From: Acidobacteriaceae bacterium
Lineage (GTDB): Bacteria; Acidobacteriota; Terriglobia; Terriglobales; Acidobacteriaceae
Direction of reading: 5' to 3'
Length of the DNA stretch: 6,471 nt
Assembly: GCA_030040395.1 (NCBI GenBank)
Contig: JASHTU010000526.1
Location: forward strand, 1 to 6,471
The notes under the pieces were generated by a model. It was not told the origin of the DNA and did not search any database. It saw nothing but the letters and a program-made list of their open reading frames with translations. Positions 1 through 5,358 of the stretch are shown here, piece after piece (position 1 is the stretch's first letter; the number at the start of each line of letters is the position of its first letter). The position numbers were made by a program, and so were the translations under genes.

Positions 1-89
1 AACCTGTTTAGAGTGGCTCGGAGATTTGGTTGTTGTCGTTCTGCTCATGATTTGAAGCACAAAAATCGAACCAGATGTTGGTGCAACTG

Positions 90-123
90 CCGGATGCGGC
101 CTCAAACCGGATGCGATCTCAAA
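90..123. repeat. Tandem 17-bp repeat, two copies
   Basis: Two adjacent 17-bp units, CCGGATGCGGCCTCAAA at 90-106 and CCGGATGCGATCTCAAA at 107-123, differ at two neighbouring positions. They lie in noncoding sequence. A weakly similar CCAGATG occurs just upstream at 71-77. No function is evident. Confidence 0.8.
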
Positions 124-193
124 ATCTGACCAACTCCCGCCCAAGCTGTCAACCCCTCCGCCACCCGCACCCAACCCGATCCCCCTCATTTCA

Positions 194-235
194 GGCGGAA
201 GATTTTTCTTCCCAACTTTGCCGGTTATTTCCGCC
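194..235. repeat. Inverted repeat, 7-bp arms
   Basis: GGCGGAA at 194-200 is the exact reverse complement of TTCCGCC at 229-235, with a 28-base spacer. It directly abuts a second inverted repeat starting at 236, so the two together form a compact palindromic cluster in noncoding DNA. Confidence 0.65.
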
Positions 236-276
236 AAATCGCTAAAATGGTTTTAGGGATCAAAACTGAGCGATTT
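236..276. repeat. Nested inverted repeat with inner hairpin
   Basis: AAATCGCT at 236-243 pairs with AGCGATTT at 269-276 (8 of 8). Within it, CTAAAA at 242-247 and TTTTAG at 251-256 form a perfect 6-bp hairpin with a TGG loop. The inner hairpin shares two bases with the outer left arm, so the two folds partly compete. There is no T-tract after the structure, so it does not look like an intrinsic terminator. A palindromic interspersed element or a regulatory RNA structure are both possible; nothing in the sequence decides between them. Confidence 0.65.
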
Positions 277-335
277 CGTTTCGGAGACGGAGCGGCTCGG
301 GAAGGTGGCTAGACATGTCCGCCTTCCGCAGGCCG

Positions 336-360
336 CCTGCTTTTTGCCCCTGCTTTTTGC
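336..360. repeat. 12-bp direct repeat, period 13
   Basis: CCTGCTTTTTGC occurs at 336-347 and again at 349-360, separated by one C. Immediately before it, GCAGG at 328-332 and CCTGC at 336-340 make a small inverted repeat around CCG. The block is GC-rich and differs sharply in composition from the AT-rich segment that starts near 428. Confidence 0.75.
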
Positions 361-437
361 AACCCTACGCGGCCAGGCTCTGCCTGCGACCGCACCGAAA
401 GCGGGGCAAAACGCCCCAAAATGGTCCGTAAGTTATT

Positions 438-480
438 ATTATTGAATATTTTAGGATCTAACTCATTTATTATCAATAAT
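438..480. repeat. AT-rich inverted repeat, 8-bp arms
   Basis: ATTATTGA at 438-445 is the exact reverse complement of TCAATAAT at 473-480, with a 27-base AT-rich spacer. It sits inside the most AT-rich part of the window. Low-complexity AT sequence raises the odds of chance palindromes, so functional meaning is uncertain. Confidence 0.5.
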
Positions 481-490
481 TTAGGCCCAG

Positions 491-502
491 TACTAAATAG
501 TA
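491..502. repeat. Small palindrome TACTA-AA-TAGTA
   Basis: TACTA at 491-495 and TAGTA at 498-502 are perfect inverted arms around AA. On the minus strand the right edge contains TATACT (499-504), which resembles a sigma-70 -10 hexamer reading leftward, but no matching -35 element is visible at the right spacing. It could be an operator-type site or chance in AT-rich sequence. Confidence 0.4.
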
Positions 503-527
503 TAAGTGATTGCAAACAAACCACTTA

Positions 528-541
528 ACCTCAAAAGAGGT
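528..541. repeat. Perfect 5-bp hairpin downstream of radical SAM gene
   Basis: ACCTC at 528-532 and GAGGT at 537-541 flank an AAAA loop. Read on the minus strand it lies about 68 bases after the stop codon of the radical SAM gene and is followed by TAAGTGGTTTGTTTG, a T-rich but interrupted tail. It could act as a weak terminator, but the stem is short and there is no clean T-tract, so I do not call it one. Confidence 0.4.
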
Positions 542-608
542 AGGGGGTAGAGGGGTGGAGTAACTGAAAAGTAAATGGCCTAACCCGTGGACAGCGGCGC
601 CAATCGCC

Positions 609-1643
609 CTACGGCTTCCCAAACGGCAGCCAGGGCTGAGTCTCGACCAGGGACGTATCCCGTTCCCTCGCCTCTCCCTCGCTCCTCTCCTCCGCATACC
701 GCCGGCCCAGCTTGTACTCCCGGCAAATTGAGTCCACCAGCGCCCCCACGCGCTGCTTATACGCGGATGAGACAAAGGCGCTCGTCGCATAGCGCCGCTC
801 GTAGTCTTCCGCCTGGGCGGGGAAATGTTCGCGCACAAAGCGCAAAAACGTCGGCCGTGAACATGGCTTCAAAAACAGCGCGCCGGCAAACAAAAAATTG
901 GCTTGCGCCCCCGCCGCGGCCCGCGCCACGGCTTCAATCGAGGCGCGGGTGTCGGTGATTCCCGGCATGAGCGGCGAACACATCGCCCCCGCTCGCACGC
1001 CCTCCTGCCGAAGCTTCGCCACCGTCGCCATGCGCAGGTCCGGCCGCGGGGCCCGCGGCTCCAGAATCCGCGCCAGCCGGGTGTTCATCGTCGTTACCGT
1101 CACGTGCACCGTCAGCGTGTGCCGCGCGGCGATCTCCTTCAAAAGGTCCAGATCGCGCTCGATAAGCGTGGATTTAGTAACAATCCCCAGCCGGAACCCG
1201 CCGCTCCGCGCAAACACCTCGAGCAGGGAGCGCGTAATGCGCCGCTTTCGCTCCAGCGGCTGGTACGGGTCGGTGGCCGTACCCAGTGCGATTTCCGTTC
1301 CGGGCTTCAACCGCGCCAGTTCCTGCTGGAGCAGCCAGGCAGCGTTTTCCTTGAAGTAGATCTTGCGCTCAAAGTCCTCGGGATTGCGCAGCTCCAAAAA
1401 CTCGTGCGTGTAGCGCGCATAGCAGTACCGGCAACCGAACTCGCAACCGCGGTAGGGGTTGATTGCGTGCGAGAAAGGCAACCCCCGCCGGGAGGTGACC
1501 CTATTCAGAATCGAGCGCGACACCAGCGGCCGGTACTCGGTGAGGCAACCCGTCGCCTCCAGCGGAGCGTCGGCCGCGCGACGGGCGAGCGGCGCCAGCG
1601 CCGGGCCCTGGAGAATGGAGAAGAGGGGTTCTGTTTTCGCCAT
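609..1643 (-). CDS. Radical SAM protein, SPL family (PA0069/Rv2578c-like)
   Basis: This 344-residue protein carries the radical SAM cluster motif CxxxCxxC at Cys67, Cys71 and Cys74 (GCEFGCRYCYAR), which would bind a [4Fe-4S] cluster and S-adenosylmethionine. The preceding SHAINPYRGC and the later ALGTATDPYQPLE (about 119-131), VTKSTL (about 155-160) and MCSPLMPGITD (about 221-231) blocks are typical of the spore-photoproduct-lyase-like PA0069/Rv2578c family. Members are widespread in organisms that do not sporulate and their substrate is not established, so calling it a spore photoproduct lyase would be unwarranted. The C-terminus ends in a charged tail. The ATG at 1643 follows a weak AGGG (1651-1654) at 7 bases and a good promoter at 1661-1689. 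It is transcribed divergently from the UPF0173 hydrolase, 177 bp apart. No truncation is seen. Family assignment is strong; biological role is unknown. Confidence 0.9.
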   Translation of the reverse strand: MAKTEPLFSILQGPALAPLARRAADAPLEATGCLTEYRPLVSRSILNRVTSRRGLPFSHAINPYRGCEFGCRYCYARYTHEFLELRNPEDFERKIYFKENAAWLLQQELARLKPGTEIALGTATDPYQPLERKRRITRSLLEVFARSGGFRLGIVTKSTLIERDLDLLKEIAARHTLTVHVTVTTMNTRLARILEPRAPRPDLRMATVAKLRQEGVRAGAMCSPLMPGITDTRASIEAVARAAAGAQANFLFAGALFLKPCSRPTFLRFVREHFPAQAEDYERRYATSAFVSSAYKQRVGALVDSICREYKLGRRYAEERSEGEARERDTSLVETQPWLPFGKP

Positions 1644-1660
1644 ATATTCGCCCTATCGAG

Positions 1661-1689
1661 AGCCTACGCTTGCCTTCGGATGGCGTCAA
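1661..1689 (-). promoter_or_regulatory. Sigma-70-like promoter of the radical SAM gene
   Basis: On the minus strand TTGACG (1684-1689) matches the -35 consensus at five of six positions. It is followed after exactly 17 bases by TAGGCT (1661-1666), a weak -10 that keeps the key first, second and last bases. Transcription would start near 1654, leaving a leader of about 11 bases before the ATG at 1643. The prediction rests on motif and spacing only. Confidence 0.5.
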
Positions 1690-1809
1690 GCATTAGTTCT
1701 CAAAGAGGCGATTCGGCAGAAGGCCTGCAACGGAAACCGCCGGCCGCGAACGCCTCGATCATTTCGAACCGCGTCGGGCAAACTCGTAAGCGAAAATTCC
1801 GATCCCTCC

Positions 1810-1814
1810 GGGAG
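1810..1814 (+). promoter_or_regulatory. Ribosome binding site of the UPF0173 gene
   Basis: GGGAG lies 6 bases before the ATG at 1821. This decides the start: the same reading frame is open much further upstream (back to about 903), but that part runs antisense through the radical SAM gene and is not protein-like. Confidence 0.75.
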
Positions 1815-1820
1815 ATAATC

Positions 1821-2531
1821 ATGACTGCAGCGAAAGGAACCCGCATCACCTGGCTGGGACACGCCACCGTCCTGGTCGAAACCGCCCAGGGCGCAAACCT
1901 CCTCATCGACCCGTTTATCGCGCAAAATCCCAAATATCCTAAAGACTTCAACCTGCCCGCCAAGATCGACTACGTCCTGCTCACCCACGGCCACAGCGAC
2001 CATATCTCCGACGCAGTTCCGGTGGCCCGCAAGCACGGTTCCACCGTCGTGGCGATCTACGAGCTCGCCGACTACATCGGCCGCCGGGGCATTCCCGAAA
2101 CCATCGGAATGAACTTGGGCGGGACCGTGCAACTGCGCGACGTGGCGGCCACCATGGTCGAATCCACGCACTCGGCTGCCGCCCAGGACGACCAGGGCGT
2201 CCACTACGTCGGCGTCGCCACCGGCTTCGTGTTAACCGTCGCCGAAGGCCCCGTGCTCTATCACGCCGGAGACACCTCGGTTTTCGGCGATATGAGCCTG
2301 ATCCGCGAACTCTACCACCCCAAGGTGGCCATGCTGCCCATCGGAGGCTTCTACACCATGGGACCGAACGAAGCGGCCCTCGCTGTGCGTCTGCTGGGTT
2401 CTGAAGTGGTCCTTCCCATTCACTTCGGCACCTTTCCGCCGCTCACGGGCACGCCGGAGCAACTCGCCGCGCTCACGGGTTCAGGCGTTCAGGTGGTGCA
2501 GTGGAAGCCCGGCGAAGTCTACGTCGCCTGA
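1821..2531 (+). CDS. UPF0173 family metal-dependent hydrolase (metallo-beta-lactamase fold)
   Basis: The 236-residue product has the size and order of motifs of UPF0173 proteins (YtkL-like). The N-terminal ITWLGHAT (9-16) and LLIDPF (27-32) strands lead into the metal-binding THGHSDH motif (His56, His58, Asp60, His61). Further likely metal ligands are His117 (ESTHS), Asp151 (YHAGDT) and His201 (PIHFGTFP), so the full dinuclear site appears intact. There is no signal peptide or membrane segment, so it is probably cytoplasmic. The family is predicted to hydrolyse an ester or phosphoester, but the natural substrate is not known to me. The start at 1821 is supported by the GGGAG site. The stop is 11 bp from the end of the convergent permease gene. 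Catalytic-fold assignment is firm; physiological role is open. Confidence 0.93.
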   Translation: MTAAKGTRITWLGHATVLVETAQGANLLIDPFIAQNPKYPKDFNLPAKIDYVLLTHGHSDHISDAVPVARKHGSTVVAIYELADYIGRRGIPETIGMNLGGTVQLRDVAATMVESTHSAAAQDDQGVHYVGVATGFVLTVAEGPVLYHAGDTSVFGDMSLIRELYHPKVAMLPIGGFYTMGPNEAALAVRLLGSEVVLPIHFGTFPPLTGTPEQLAALTGSGVQVVQWKPGEVYVA

Positions 2532-2534
2532 AGG

Positions 2535-2547
2535 GAAATGCCTTAGC
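2535..2547. repeat. 13-bp direct repeat, left copy
   Basis: GAAATGCCTTAGC here recurs exactly, in the same orientation, at 5049-5061. The left copy covers the gap between the two convergent stops and overlaps the permease stop codon (2543-2545). The pair encloses the whole permease gene and its promoter. One chance 13-mer match somewhere in a window this size would not be surprising, so only the placement is notable. Confidence 0.6.
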
Positions 2548-4906
2548 GCTTCTGTTCGGCTGAATGCCCGGTTCGGCCCGGAACAGCCGAAGTCTTTGGA
2601 AATCCTCCGTGATCCTGCCCTCCGGGCTGCGGACTCGACGGGTTCGAGCTGGCGTGAAGGTTGCGCAGATCGCGCAGGATTTCTCCTTTTTCCCGGGCGT
2701 ATTGGCCGGCCAATCGCGTCAGCGCGTAGGTGATAATGTCGCTGTGGTGCAGATCCTGCACGCTGGGGTCGCGGCGCATGTTTAGCCACAGCCGGTGTAC
2801 CAGCTGCACGTCGTCAGGACTGAGCGCCGGCGCGTGCGGCCCGATGTAAAACACCTTCACCTCGCCATCCTCGCCCACCACGCAAAAGTTGAACTGCCGC
2901 TTGGTTTCTGGCAGCGCTTCCCACGCCTGCCCCATGTGGAACGCCTGTTCCTCCGCCGTCATAGAGATAGAGGCTCCGGCCACCACCGATTCCACTTCCA
3001 GCGAGTTTGCGGTCTGCACTAGAGCAGCAAAGATATCTCCGGCGGGAACCACCAGCAGCGAGACTCTTTTGCCGAAACTCTCGGCCACCGCAACTGCTTT
3101 CGTGAAGACCATCTGCTCATGTTCGCTGAAGCTCTGCTGCTCAGCGCTCAACAGCTCCGGTCCGCCCACGCCCATCATCCGCACGCTAATCACCACCACG
3201 TCCCGATCGTCGGTGCTGGTGCGCGCCAGCGTCCATTTCAGGGCTCCGGTATTGGCGGGGTCCCGCATGGTCACAATCACGCCCCCAGGACGGATCGCCG
3301 CCGACTCCCGGCTGATCGTGTCCTGGTGCTCCAGTTGAAAGTGATCCTTCATCTGCCGCGCGGTCACCGCATGCCGCCGCATGTTCTGCCGCTCGGAGAT
3401 GGCAAAAATAATGAAAAACCCCGCGGTAAAGCTCACCCCGCTGATGGTGGCCACCGACTTGGTGAACAGGTTGACGGTCGCAGTGGTCAACAGCACCATA
3501 AAGACTGAAATCAGCCCGACAGGAATCTCGGCGTTGCCGATGCGGAGATTCGGCGGCGCCTTCCAGCCGCGTTCTCCGTGGTACTTCCAGCGCAGCACCA
3601 GCATGGCCAGGTTGTTGAAGGTGAATGACCAAATGACGCCGAACGCATATGCCTCGCCCAACATGATGACGTTGCCCCGGCTGGCCAGGATGGTGATCAT
3701 CTGGAGGATGAAGACAAGGTTGAGGATGCGGTAGCTGGTGCCGTATTTCCTGTGCGGCCTGCGGAACCAGTCGGTGAGCACGCCGTCCTCGGCCACGCGC
3801 ATCAGCACGCCTGCAGCGCCGATAATCGAGGCGTTGATGGCGCCGGAAAGAATCAGGAAGCCCACGAACACCACAAAAACCCGGAAGGCAATGCGCATGA
3901 ACAGCGGTCCCACCATGTACATGGCCAGGCCGGCGATCAGATTGTTCTGGTAAATGTGAGTGCGCGGCCCGGTGGGAATCAGCATCGAAGCCAGCAGCGT
4001 GGCCCCGCCCGTAAACAGCAGGCTGTATATGGCGATAATGATGGCCGCGCGCTTCAGGTTCCTGAGCTTGGGGTGCTGTATCTCCCGGTTCACTTGCGCC
4101 AGGGTCTCTTCGCCGCTCATCGCCAGGATAGAGTGCCCGAAGGCCATGATAATCCCGAAGAGTCCGAAGATCGGAAGCCCCGTTCCCTTGAGAAAGCCAA
4201 GCGCATCGCCGCTGAAGTGCAGGTTCGCCGGCGTCGGGGCGGGCGGCAAGTGAACGCCCCGCATGTAGATCGAGTACGCGCCCCACACGAACAGGATGAC
4301 CACCATCACCGTGGTCACCTCCATGACGCGCAGGGCCTTGTCGCTGGACTCTTCGATCCCTTTAATGTTTTCCCACCAGTAGTAAATAGTTACCACTGCC
4401 GCGAACAGCGCCGAAGTGTAGTTCACGTCGAACTGGAAGGCGTGGCCCCCACTCACCAAACCGGCGGGAAGCAGTTGATGCTGGTTCGCCGTCACCATCA
4501 GCTCGTTGAGCAGGCCGGTAATATACTGCCCTGCCGAAACGCCGGAGATCGGACCGGTGAGGATATAGTCGAACATCAGCGCCGAGACGCTGACTTTGGC
4601 GAAGGTTCCGCCCAAGGCCTCCTTCACCACACGGTACACGCCGCCGCGCGTAAACATCGAACAGCTCTCGACGTACACCGCGCGCACGGCGAAGCTGAAT
4701 AGCATGATGGCCAGGATGAACCACGGGGCGGACGCTCCGATGGCCTGCTCGGCGATGCCGCCAGCGTAAAACGCCGAAGACCCCAAGTCGTTGAGAACGA
4801 CTGCCGCCGCCCGCCAAAAGGAGATGAACGTGAGCATCACGGACGATGCCACGATCAGCCGTACTCGGTTGGGCGGCGAGGCTACGGTCGTGCGGGTAGA
4901 GGCCAT
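2543..4906 (-). CDS. APC-superfamily permease with cytosolic UspA-like C-terminal domain
   Basis: The 787-residue product is an inner-membrane transporter of the amino acid-polyamine-organocation type. Hydrophobic segments fill about residues 15-500. TM1 carries NDLGSSAFYAGG (39-50), and the TM6-TM7 loop carries the family signature GEETLAQVNREIQHPK (265-280). Other strongly hydrophobic stretches lie near 61-78, 102-135, 163-178, 195-213, 243-262, 286-310, 322-370, 394-408, 415-438 and 460-505. A soluble tail of about 280 residues follows. Residues about 540-690 read as a universal-stress-protein-like alpha/beta domain (VIVTMRDP, DVVVISVRM, VSLLVVPAGD, ESVVAGASIS). The last 40 residues are Pro/Ser/Gly-rich and probably disordered. 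The ATG at 4906 is the first start after an in-frame stop at 4937-4939; no Shine-Dalgarno is visible. Substrate cannot be read from sequence; amino acids or amines are typical. The USP-like call is weaker than the permease call. Confidence 0.88.
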   Translation of the reverse strand: MASTRTTVASPPNRVRLIVASSVMLTFISFWRAAAVVLNDLGSSAFYAGGIAEQAIGASAPWFILAIMLFSFAVRAVYVESCSMFTRGGVYRVVKEALGGTFAKVSVSALMFDYILTGPISGVSAGQYITGLLNELMVTANQHQLLPAGLVSGGHAFQFDVNYTSALFAAVVTIYYWWENIKGIEESSDKALRVMEVTTVMVVILFVWGAYSIYMRGVHLPPAPTPANLHFSGDALGFLKGTGLPIFGLFGIIMAFGHSILAMSGEETLAQVNREIQHPKLRNLKRAAIIIAIYSLLFTGGATLLASMLIPTGPRTHIYQNNLIAGLAMYMVGPLFMRIAFRVFVVFVGFLILSGAINASIIGAAGVLMRVAEDGVLTDWFRRPHRKYGTSYRILNLVFILQMITILASRGNVIMLGEAYAFGVIWSFTFNNLAMLVLRWKYHGERGWKAPPNLRIGNAEIPVGLISVFMVLLTTATVNLFTKSVATISGVSFTAGFFIIFAISERQNMRRHAVTARQMKDHFQLEHQDTISRESAAIRPGGVIVTMRDPANTGALKWTLARTSTDDRDVVVISVRMMGVGGPELLSAEQQSFSEHEQMVFTKAVAVAESFGKRVSLLVVPAGDIFAALVQTANSLEVESVVAGASISMTAEEQAFHMGQAWEALPETKRQFNFCVVGEDGEVKVFYIGPHAPALSPDDVQLVHRLWLNMRRDPSVQDLHHSDIITYALTRLAGQYAREKGEILRDLRNLHASSNPSSPQPGGQDHGGFPKTSAVPGRTGHSAEQKR

Positions 4907-4976
4907 CGCAAGAATGCCGGCGCGGCAGCCGGCGGACTACACTCGTGGGCGCATATTCGTCGCACGCCCTGCGCTG

Positions 4977-5005
4977 AGTCTATTTCGCAGTGAAACCAGT
5001 GTCAA
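4977..5005 (-). promoter_or_regulatory. Strong sigma-70-like promoter of the permease gene
   Basis: On the minus strand a perfect TTGACA (5000-5005) is followed after exactly 17 bases by TAGACT (4977-4982), four of six to the -10 consensus. The predicted start near 4970 gives a leader of about 64 bases to the ATG at 4906. It shows that the permease can be transcribed independently of the short gene upstream. No operator-like palindrome is evident around it. Confidence 0.65.
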
Positions 5006-5048
5006 ACGACCTGTGCGTCGCCGCGAAGCCCGTTCCCCATTCCAAGCA

Positions 5049-5061
5049 GAAATGCCTTAGC
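5049..5061. repeat. 13-bp direct repeat, right copy
   Basis: This GAAATGCCTTAGC is identical to 2535-2547 and in the same orientation. It lies in the 215-bp noncoding interval between the short membrane-protein gene and the permease, upstream of the permease promoter. Confidence 0.6.
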
Positions 5062-5100
5062 AGCCTATAGTGAAAGTCTGGTTTTGAAAGGGCACGGCGT

Positions 5101-5117
5101 GGAACCCTCCGGGTCCC
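5101..5117 (-). repeat. Stem-loop just after the short membrane-protein gene
   Basis: GGAACCC and GGGTCCC flank a TCC loop and pair at six of seven positions with one A-C mismatch. On the minus strand it starts five bases after the stop codon of the 41-residue gene. The stem is GC-rich, but no T-tract follows on the minus strand, so it is at best a non-canonical terminator or a 3'-end stabilising structure. Confidence 0.4.
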
Positions 5118-5121
5118 GTTG

Positions 5122-5247
5122 TTAGTCCTTGCCGAAGAGTTCTTTGGTGTCTTCAACAAAACTGATCACCACCACCACCGCCGATCCCACCAGACCGACA
5201 AAGAACATCGCCTCGATCAATCGCATGAAGAAGACAGCCAGTCGCAT
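5122..5247 (-). CDS. Small single-pass membrane protein, 41 residues
   Basis: This short frame encodes a protein starting MRLAVFFMRLIEAMFFVGL and ending EDTKELFGKD before a TAA at 5122-5124. The layout is that of a genuine small inner-membrane protein: a basic N-terminus (Arg2, Arg9), one hydrophobic helix at about residues 10-30 with a run of four valines, then a short charged tail. Third-position GC preference and the lack of rare codons fit the neighbouring genes. A -10-like TACAAT ends 7 bases before the ATG, which would allow a leaderless or near-leaderless message. It is divergent from lnt, 111 bp away, and precedes the permease on the same strand by 215 bp. I have a recollection of similar short proteins in Acidobacteriota but cannot verify it here. 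Function unknown. A second in-frame ATG at 5226 (Met8) is a possible alternative start. Confidence 0.7.
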   Translation of the reverse strand: MRLAVFFMRLIEAMFFVGLVGSAVVVVISFVEDTKELFGKD

Positions 5248-5254
5248 GGGTTCG

Positions 5255-5260
5255 ATTGTA
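5255..5260 (-). promoter_or_regulatory. -10-like hexamer just before the short membrane-protein gene
   Basis: Minus-strand TACAAT matches the -10 consensus at five of six positions and ends 7 bases before the ATG at 5247, so transcription would start at or next to the start codon. There is no Shine-Dalgarno in the gap and no recognisable -35 at 16-19 bases upstream. Confidence 0.45.
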
Positions 5261-5343
5261 GCGTGGTTCCCAACTCCCCGCGACACGCCATGTGCAACGC
5301 GTACGGGCTCGGCTCGCGTCCCCGCTCCCCGCGCCCGGTGCGG

Positions 5344-5349
5344 TACACT
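5344..5349 (+). promoter_or_regulatory. -10-like hexamer just before lnt
   Basis: TACACT matches the -10 consensus at four of six positions and ends 9 bases before the ATG at 5359. The flanking sequence has no Shine-Dalgarno and no -35 element that I can recognise. It mirrors the arrangement of the divergent short gene. Confidence 0.35.
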
Positions 5350-5358
5350 CCACCCTGT

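Larger units (their letters stand above)
1..608. other. Noncoding, repeat-rich intergenic region
   Basis: I see no convincing gene in this stretch. Short open frames exist but they have no ribosome binding site, no recognisable protein composition, and they cross repeats. The content is mosaic. Positions 1-190 are mixed composition with a 17-bp tandem repeat. Positions 190-280 carry nested inverted repeats. Positions 300-420 are GC-rich with a 12-bp direct repeat. Positions 428-520 are strongly AT-rich with further inverted repeats. Positions 528-541 form a small perfect hairpin. The radical SAM gene on the minus strand ends at 609, so part of this region is its 3' flank. The patchwork of small repeats looks like accumulated interspersed intergenic elements rather than a decayed gene; that reading is inference. 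Confidence 0.6.

Noticed and set aside
1..55. Possible gene ends at the left edge (plus-strand frame closing at 53-55, or a minus-strand frame starting at 48)
   Set aside because: Only 16 to 18 codons are inside the window, with no recognisable motif and no convincing start signal.
403..417. GGGGC/GCCCC hairpin as a transcription terminator
   Set aside because: No T-tract follows on either strand and no gene ends nearby on the plus strand.
309..524. Minus-strand frame of 71 codons in the left noncoding region
   Set aside because: It crosses the abrupt AT-rich/GC-rich boundary and the direct repeats, has no ribosome binding site, and its translation resembles nothing.
609..1643. Annotation as spore photoproduct lyase (splB)
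   Set aside because: The sequence blocks fit the broader PA0069/Rv2578c-type group, which is common in non-sporulating bacteria; there is no sporulation context.
903..1820. Upstream extension of the UPF0173 reading frame on the plus strand
   Set aside because: It runs antisense through the radical SAM gene, is Arg/Pro-rich and not protein-like; the motif-bearing protein begins at 1821 behind a ribosome binding site.
3186..4286. Long minus-strand frame of 366 codons inside the permease
   Set aside because: It is a frame-shifted shadow of the permease coding sequence, rich in His/Arg/Gly with no membrane segments; the permease frame carries all family motifs.
3752..4702. Plus-strand frame of 316 codons antisense to the permease
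   Set aside because: High GC at third positions of the real gene keeps the antisense frame open; the translation is low-complexity and His/Arg-rich.
5167..5178. CAC trinucleotide run, as a microsatellite
   Set aside because: It is the antisense of four valine codons in the membrane helix of the short protein, which explains it.
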